Positions 7,934 through 12,658 of a stretch of 12,658 bases of DNA are shown here, in pieces. The notes under the pieces are model-generated. The model ran no database searches and was not told the DNA's origin. It saw only the letters and a list, made by a program, of their open reading frames with translations. Position 1 is the stretch's first letter. Every line of letters starts with the position of its first letter. This DNA is from Deltaproteobacteria bacterium RBG_13_61_14. GTDB taxonomy: Bacteria; RBG-13-61-14. The stretch is taken from assembly GCA_001797815.1 (NCBI GenBank), contig MGQK01000066.1, forward strand, positions 60,980 to 73,637, written 5' to 3'. The position numbers and the translations under genes were made by a program.

Positions 7934-9346
7934 TTACTCCATCCCCAGGCGTTTCATCATTTGCTGGAGGCTCTGCCGGGTGAGCCCCAGGCGGGCCGCG
8001 GCCCTGGTCTTGTTGCCCTCCGCCTTCAAGGCGCGGCTGATCAGCAACCGCTTGAGCTGGTCCACCGCTTCGTTCAGGCGCTCCGCGCTGCCCACGCTTC
8101 CCGCGTTGTCTTCCTCGCCCCAGATCCGGGGCGAGAGCAACTCCGCGGCGACCACCTCCCCCGGCGCCAGCATGACCGCGCGCTCGAGCTCGTTCTCCAG
8201 CTCGCGGACGTTGCCGGGAAAGGGGTAGCGCTCGAGCAGGGTCAGGGCGTCTTCGTCAATCCGGAGCACCGCCCGGCCCGACTTGCGGCAGGCCTTGTCC
8301 AGGAAGTGGTGGGCCAGCAAGGGAATATCCTCCGGCCGCTCCCGCAAGGGCGGGATCCGGATCGGGAGCACGTTCAGCCGGTAGAACAGGTCTTCCCGGA
8401 ACCGGCCGGCTTTCACCTCGGCTTCCAGGTTGCGGTGGGTCGCCGCGATCACCCGCGCGTCACTCCGCCGCGGCTGGGTGTCGCCCACCCGCCGGAACTC
8501 GCCCTCCTGCAGCACCCGCAGCAGCCGCACCTGCATGGCCGGAGAGGTCTCGGCGATCTCGTCCAGGAAAATGGTGCCGTGATCGGCTTCCTCAAACAGG
8601 CCCTTCTTGTCCGCCACCGCGCCGGTAAACGCCCCCCTTTTATGTCCGAAAAGTTCGCTTTCCAGGAGGCTATCCGGGAGCGCCCCGCAGTTCTGCACCA
8701 CAAATTGATACTTGCGGCGCGAGCTTGAGTAGTGAATGGCTTTGGCCACCACTTCCTTGCCCACCCCGGTCTCGCCGATCAGGAGCAGGGTGGTCATCGA
8801 ATCCGCCACCCGCCGGAGCACCTCGAACAGCTTCTCCATCGCGCGGGAGCGGCCGATGATCTCCTCAAACCGATACTGGCCCTCCACCTCCCCGCGCAGG
8901 GCTTCGTAGTCCTTGCGCAGCTTGAGATGAGCCTGCTCCAGTTCCTGAAACAGGCGGCGGTTCTCCCGGCCCAACTCGTATCGCTCCACCGCCTGCCCCA
9001 CCGCAGCCACTAAATCCGCCTGCTCCCAGGGCTTGGTCAGATACCGGTAAACCTCCCCGGCGTTGATCGCGTCCAGCAACGCCTCCACATCCGTGTAAGC
9101 GGTCAGGATCATCCGCACCGCGTCCGGCTTCAGCGCTTTGACCTGTCGGAGCAGTTCGATCCCGGTCATGCCCGGCATCCGCTGATCGGCAATGATCACC
9201 GACACCTCATTCTCTTTGGCAATGCCGAGAGCTTCAGGTCCGCTGGTCGCCGTCTTGACCAGGTAGTCCTCGGAAAACGTCATCCGGAGGGACTCCAGGA
9301 TCTCGGGTTCATCGTCAACAAATAACAGGTAAAAGTTTTTGCCCAT
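7934..9346 (-). CDS. Sigma54-dependent response regulator (NtrC family)
   Basis: 470 residues, complete, cytoplasmic. The receiver domain (about 5-120) has the acidic pair Asp11/Asp12, phospho-acceptor Asp54 (IIADQRMPG), Thr82 and Lys105 (LTKPW), so it should be phosphorylatable. A helical linker (about 120-160) follows. The AAA+ domain has Walker A GETGVGKE (191-198), the sigma54-contacting GAFTGA loop (238-243) and Walker B FLDEI (Asp262, Glu263). The C-terminal Fis-type helix-turn-helix includes [16 protein letters not shown]. The protein would activate RNA polymerase-sigma54 at enhancer-bound promoters. The receiver resembles the HupR/HoxA-like subgroup ([24 protein letters not shown] spread over 84-107). 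It is divergent from the histidine kinase gene, a typical two-component arrangement. The upstream AAGG (9363-9360) lies far from the ATG, so the ribosome binding site is weak. Targets are unknown. Confidence 0.96.
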   Translation of the reverse strand: MGKNFYLLFVDDEPEILESLRMTFSEDYLVKTATSGPEALGIAKENEVSVIIADQRMPGMTGIELLRQVKALKPDAVRMILTAYTDVEALLDAINAGEVYRYLTKPWEQADLVAAVGQAVERYELGRENRRLFQELEQAHLKLRKDYEALRGEVEGQYRFEEIIGRSRAMEKLFEVLRRVADSMTTLLLIGETGVGKEVVAKAIHYSSSRRKYQFVVQNCGALPDSLLESELFGHKRGAFTGAVADKKGLFEEADHGTIFLDEIAETSPAMQVRLLRVLQEGEFRRVGDTQPRRSDARVIAATHRNLEAEVKAGRFREDLFYRLNVLPIRIPPLRERPEDIPLLAHHFLDKACRKSGRAVLRIDEDALTLLERYPFPGNVRELENELERAVMLAPGEVVAAELLSPRIWGEEDNAGSVGSAERLNEAVDQLKRLLISRALKAEGNKTRAAARLGLTRQSLQQMMKRLGME

Positions 9347-9374
9347 GTTTTAATTTTGACCTTGATTTTTGTGT

Positions 9375-9380
9375 ATTTTA
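9375..9380 (-). promoter_or_regulatory. Possible -10 box for the response regulator gene
   Basis: TAAAAT on the minus strand matches TATAAT at 5 of 6 positions and lies about 28 nt before the ATG at 9346. No good -35 box is found at 17 bp, so the call is weak. It may need an activator. Confidence 0.3.
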
Positions 9381-9422
9381 CACCAATTGCCCAGAAAACG
9401 AAAGAAAAAAATGCACGCAGGA

Positions 9423-9444
9423 TTTAATTTCTTGCGCAATTAAA
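9423..9444. promoter_or_regulatory. Inverted repeat next to the kinase promoter, possible operator
   Basis: TTTAATT (9423-9429) and AATTAAA (9438-9444) are a perfect 7-bp inverted repeat, 8 nt apart. The centre overlaps a second palindrome, TTGCGCAA (9432-9439). The site ends 2 bp before the -35 box of the rightward promoter, in the divergent region shared by kinase and regulator. That is a usual place for an activator or repressor. No binding protein can be named. Confidence 0.45.
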
Positions 9445-9446
9445 GC

Positions 9447-9474
9447 TTGACAGGAATATTTGCTAGAGTATAAT
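9447..9474 (+). promoter_or_regulatory. Consensus sigma70 promoter of the hybrid histidine kinase
   Basis: TTGACA (9447-9452) and TATAAT (9469-9474) are both perfect hexamers with a 16-bp spacer. The expected transcription start is near 9481, giving a leader of about 45 nt. The leader holds a small possible hairpin (GAAGC 9488-9492 with GCTTC 9499-9503). Confidence 0.85.
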
Positions 9475-9514
9475 TCAACAGGATTTCGAAGCACCGGCGC
9501 TTCTTTACTCTCAC

Positions 9515-9519
9515 GGGGA
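9515..9519 (+). promoter_or_regulatory. Ribosome binding site of the hybrid histidine kinase
   Basis: GGGGA ends 6 nt before the ATG at 9526, with a T-rich spacer. Together with the promoter upstream it fixes the start of the long open frame. A second ATG at 9530 is out of frame. Confidence 0.65.
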
Positions 9520-9525
9520 TTTTTT

Positions 9526-12500
9526 ATGAATGAACGTATCTGGGAAGAAGCTTGGCAAAAACGTAAGCCTCCCTTGCATGCGGCCATTCTTTCTGGCACC
9601 CCCACGGATTACCAGGCCGCAATGCAAGCATTTGTGCGTTGGAGCATTGGGGCCGGCCGCCAATGCCTCCTGGGCCAAGAGAGCTCTTCTCTTCCCTCCT
9701 GGTCACGCCGTCTTTCCAGGAAAAATAGCCTGATCGCCTGGTCGTGGAAGCCCCTCCGGGGAAAAGGCCTGTCCCGGGTTCCCCGGGAATGGAAAGCCCG
9801 GCTGCTCAGCGCCCATCGGGCCGCCCTGGCCGAGGGTTTTGCCGGCCTGGACGTGGTGCTGGATGCGCGCCGCACCCCTTGGCAAGTAGCCGATGGGCTG
9901 GAAAAGGTCCTGGAAGGGTTTTTAAAAAGGCACTTGGCCGCCGCCCTTTGCCTCTACCAACTCGCGCCCCGTGCCACAGGAAAAAAGTTGCTCCCCTTTT
10001 ATTATCATCCTTCCTTGATGGTCAAAGGTGAGCTTTGCGAGAACATTTTCTGCCTTTCGTTTTTAGAGAGATCAGGCTCGAGGAAATCCGAATTGACCTT
10101 GGCCCAGGGTCTGCGCCAGGTTTCCAGGGTGCATCACCGCATCCAGGAATTGCAGAATCAGCCTTTCGACAGGCTCAAGGCTCAGCGCGAACTTGCCCCG
10201 GAGCAGCGCGAAAAAAGCGTCATGGAGAGCAAGCTGGCGGCCATCATCCAGAACCTGGGCGAGGGTGTGGATGTCATCAACCAGGATCTGGTGATTGAAT
10301 ACCAAAACGACCTGCTGGCCGAAAGGTTTCCCAACGCCCCGGGCCACAAGTGCTACCAGGTTTACCTCCGGGCCCAGGCTCCTTGTCCCCGTTGCCCCGC
10401 GCTCCGGGCCATGGCAACCGGGCAAACCCATCGCGAGAAGATCACCGGCTGGGACGGCCGCGCCTATGAGATCATCTCTTCGCCCTTCACCGATGTGGAT
10501 GGAAAGGTTAAAGCCATTGAAATCATCCGGGATATCACCGCCCGGGAGCGGGCCGAAGAACAAGTCCGCGAATCCGAGTCCAAATACCGCGGCCTCTTCG
10601 AGCACGCGCAAGAGGCTTTGTTGCTGGAAAACCTGGAAGGAAAAATTCTCGACGCCAACCCCATGGCCACCCGGTTGCTGGGCTATTCCCGGAAGGAGTT
10701 GATCGGGCTCCCGGTGGAAAAGCTCCTGCCCCCCAGTCGCCGCAAGCAGTTTCCCCAGACCATGGAGCGTCTGCGCCGGCAGGGCCGGCTGCAGGGCCGG
10801 TTTGAATGTATCCGCAAAGACGGGACCGCGATCCAAGCGGAATTGGAAGTTTCCTTAATTCAGGTTGCCGGCAAAGACCGTTTCCTGGCCATGGTCCGCG
10901 ATATCACCGAACGCAGCCGGGCCGAGACCCAGCTCCGGGAGGCCGAGGAGCGCTATCGCTCTTTGGTCGAGAACACGCCGGAAGCGATTGCCTTCGGACA
11001 AAAAGACCAGATCCAATTTGTGAACCCGGCTTTTGCCGCCCTGTTCGGGTTTGATCATCCCCGGGAGATGATCGGGATGTCTCAGCTCGACCTGGTCGCC
11101 CCGGAAGACCAAGAGCGGGTTAAGGCTTATACCCGGCAGCGCATCCTGGGCAAGGAGGTCCCGAGCAAGTACGAATTCAAGGGGCTCCACCGGAGCGGCG
11201 CGATCCTGAATCTGGCCATCTCGATTTCTCAGTTCACCACGGGCGGAGAACTTTACACTCAGGTCATCATGCGCGATATCACCGAGCGGAAGCGGACCGA
11301 GGCCAGCCTGCGCCAGTCCGAGGAGCAGTTCCGGCGCTTGACCGCGGCGGCCCCGGCCGTGATCTGCCGGCTGACTCCTGAGGGCCAAACCCTTTTCGTG
11401 AACGAGCATATCTGGCGGGGCACCGGCTACCGGCCCGAGGAACTGGTGGGCCGCAACTGGTGGCAGGTCTTTTATCCCGGCGAGCTGCGGGATCAGGTGG
11501 AAAAACTGTATCAGGATTTTGCCCAGGGCGACGTCTCGGATTACGAGATGACCCTGCTCGGCAAAGACGGGCAGCGCCGCACCATCGCCTGGAACTCCGC
11601 CAACCTCTTCGGGCCGGACCAGGCGGTGCAGCAGATCGTGGGCGTGGGCCTGGATGTCACCGCCCGCAAACAGACGGAACGGGACCAGGCCAAGCTCCGG
11701 GAACAACTCTTCCAGGTCCAAAAGATGGAAGCGATCGGGACCCTGGCCGGCGGCATCGCCCATGAATTCAACAACCTGCTCGGAGCCATTCTCGGCTATT
11801 CCTCGCTCCTGAAAATGAAGCTGCGGGAGAGCGACCCGTTCTTCCAGCCGGTGGACATGATCGAGCAGGCCGGCCGCCAGGCCTCGGAACTGACCCAACA
11901 ACTGCTCAGCTTCGCCCGCCCCGGTCCCTATACCTCGGAACCCGTGGATTTGAACCGGGTCGCCGAGCGCGTGCACCTGCTCATCCGCCGCACCTTTGAC
12001 CCGGCCATCGCTCTCGAGCTCCGTTTACAGGAAGGCTGCTGGTGGGTGATGGGAGACGCGGGCCAGCTCGAGCACGCGCTCCTTAACCTCTGCCTCCACG
12101 CCCGCGAGGCCATGCCCGAGGGCGGCCGGCTCACCCTGGCTACCCGCAACCTGATCCTGGATGAATCCTCCGGCCCCGGCCGTCCTCCAGTCAGCCCGGG
12201 CGCTTACGTGCTCCTGACCATCAGCGATACCGGTCCCCCCATTTCCGCTTCCGACCGGGGCCGCATCTTTGAGCCTTTCTATACTCCCCGCGATTCCGAC
12301 AAAGGCTCCGGGCTTCTTCTGGCTCTGGCCTACGGCATCATCCAGGGGCACCACGGCCAGATCCAGGTAGAGAGCCAGCCCGACCAAGGCAATACTTTCC
12401 AGGTCTACCTCCCGGCCTTGCCCGAGAAGGCCGACACGGCCAGGGCACCCGGGGCCGCCGATCAACTGGAACCCCTGCCCCAGGGCACCGAGACGATCCT

Positions 12501-12658
12501 GGTGGTGGACGATGATCCCCTGGTCCGGGAACTCTTGGCCCGGAAACTAACTTCTCTGGGCTATCGGCCGCTGGTGGCCGCCAATGGCGAAGAAGCTTGC
12601 GCCCTTCTCGATCAACACCGGCTAAAGGTGGACCTGGTTATCCTGGATTGGATCATGC
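9526..12658 (+). CDS. MEDS-like/4xPAS hybrid histidine kinase with degenerate ATPase domain (3' partial)
   Basis: Reading triplets from the ATG at 9526 gives 1044 codons with no stop up to the right edge, so the 3' end is outside. No membrane helix is seen, so it is probably cytoplasmic. Domains: a MEDS-like N-terminal region (about 16-185: [29 protein letters not shown]); a helical linker (190-230); and four PAS domains (about 231-336, 352-460, 475-585, 597-715), three of them ending in RDIT and the fourth in LDVT. PAS1 carries Cys276, Cys287 and Cys290 (CPRC). HisKA follows with phospho-acceptor His746 in [15 protein letters not shown]. The HATPase region is at about 843-965 and a receiver starts at 990 (Asp995-997, phospho-acceptor Asp1041). 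The ATPase boxes deviate: His858 replaces the N-box Asn, DTGPP (901-905) replaces DTGxG, and GSGLLLA (927-933) replaces GTGLGLA. ATP binding is therefore doubtful. It is divergent from the NtrC-type regulator, a plausible partner. Confidence 0.93.
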   Translation, partial: MNERIWEEAWQKRKPPLHAAILSGTPTDYQAAMQAFVRWSIGAGRQCLLGQESSSLPSWSRRLSRKNSLIAWSWKPLRGKGLSRVPREWKARLLSAHRAALAEGFAGLDVVLDARRTPWQVADGLEKVLEGFLKRHLAAALCLYQLAPRATGKKLLPFYYHPSLMVKGELCENIFCLSFLERSGSRKSELTLAQGLRQVSRVHHRIQELQNQPFDRLKAQRELAPEQREKSVMESKLAAIIQNLGEGVDVINQDLVIEYQNDLLAERFPNAPGHKCYQVYLRAQAPCPRCPALRAMATGQTHREKITGWDGRAYEIISSPFTDVDGKVKAIEIIRDITARERAEEQVRESESKYRGLFEHAQEALLLENLEGKILDANPMATRLLGYSRKELIGLPVEKLLPPSRRKQFPQTMERLRRQGRLQGRFECIRKDGTAIQAELEVSLIQVAGKDRFLAMVRDITERSRAETQLREAEERYRSLVENTPEAIAFGQKDQIQFVNPAFAALFGFDHPREMIGMSQLDLVAPEDQERVKAYTRQRILGKEVPSKYEFKGLHRSGAILNLAISISQFTTGGELYTQVIMRDITERKRTEASLRQSEEQFRRLTAAAPAVICRLTPEGQTLFVNEHIWRGTGYRPEELVGRNWWQVFYPGELRDQVEKLYQDFAQGDVSDYEMTLLGKDGQRRTIAWNSANLFGPDQAVQQIVGVGLDVTARKQTERDQAKLREQLFQVQKMEAIGTLAGGIAHEFNNLLGAILGYSSLLKMKLRESDPFFQPVDMIEQAGRQASELTQQLLSFARPGPYTSEPVDLNRVAERVHLLIRRTFDPAIALELRLQEGCWWVMGDAGQLEHALLNLCLHAREAMPEGGRLTLATRNLILDESSGPGRPPVSPGAYVLLTISDTGPPISASDRGRIFEPFYTPRDSDKGSGLLLALAYGIIQGHHGQIQVESQPDQGNTFQVYLPALPEKADTARAPGAADQLEPLPQGTETILVVDDDPLVRELLARKLTSLGYRPLVAANGEEACALLDQHRLKVDLVILDWIM
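10158..10177. repeat. REP-like palindrome embedded in the kinase coding frame
   Basis: AGCCT (10160-10164) and AGGCT (10171-10175) flank TTCGAC; the wider sequence reads CCTTTCGACAGGCTCAAGG (10162-10180). It closely resembles a palindromic repeat common in bacterial intergenic DNA (CCTTTCGACAGGCTCAGG type), recalled from general knowledge. Here it is read in frame as QPFDRLKAQ in the helical linker before PAS1, a typical translation of such elements. Confidence 0.5.

Noticed and set aside
9378-9733. Short frames of 60-75 codons on both strands in and next to the divergent control region
   Set aside because: They overlap the consensus promoter or the kinase start, lack recognisable motifs, and most lack a ribosome binding site.
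10072-11976. Two long minus-strand open frames (254 and 373 codons at 10072-10836 and 10855-11976)
   Set aside because: They lie opposite the kinase frame, which is open for 1044 codons and shows PAS, HisKA and receiver motifs. Their translations show no family motif and reflect the GC-rich complementary strand.

Overview
The window is GC-rich bacterial DNA. Six genes cover almost all of it, and the few gaps between genes carry short-unit inverted repeats. No rRNA, tRNA, transposase or CRISPR array is visible. The gene content suggests an uncultivated, environmental Gram-negative-type lineage (Omnitrophota, Aminicenantota, Nitrospirota or Desulfobacterota-like): a penicillin-acylase-family Ntn hydrolase, tandem YfhO-like GT-C membrane proteins, a CysM-type cysteine synthase, an NtrC-type sigma54 activator and a multi-PAS hybrid histidine kinase. 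The sequence alone does not settle the phylum.

Layout. (1) 1-1962, plus strand: the 3' part of a penicillin acylase family gene whose start lies left of the window. Its last 25 bp overlap tail-to-tail with the next gene. (2) 4370-1938 and 6905-4524, minus strand: two tandem paralogous YfhO-family membrane proteins. A TGTCA-unit inverted repeat lies between them. (3) 7819-6908, minus strand: a CysM-type cysteine synthase ending 2 nt before the ATG of the first YfhO gene, so these two are probably co-transcribed. (4) 7820-7933: an AT-rich inverted repeat made of ATTTTGGATT-like units. (5) 9346-7934, minus strand: a complete NtrC-family response regulator (receiver, AAA+ sigma54 activator, Fis-type HTH). 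(6) 9347-9525: a divergent control region with a consensus sigma70 promoter (TTGACA-16-TATAAT) firing rightward and a 7-bp inverted repeat next to the -35 box. (7) 9526 to the window end, plus strand: a very long, soluble hybrid histidine kinase. Its frame is open for 1044 codons and runs off the right edge.

How they fit together. The divergent kinase and sigma54 activator look like a two-component locus. The kinase is the most unusual gene here. It has a MEDS-like N-terminal domain, four PAS domains, an intact H-box histidine and a C-terminal receiver, but its ATP-binding domain has lost key residues in the N, G1 and G2 boxes. It may be a pseudokinase acting as a phosphatase, phosphorelay or scaffold protein. 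A REP-like palindromic element also appears to be embedded in frame in its linker. The cysM-yfhO-yfhO cluster combines cysteine synthesis with envelope glycan or lipid glycosylation proteins. No functional link between them can be shown from the sequence.
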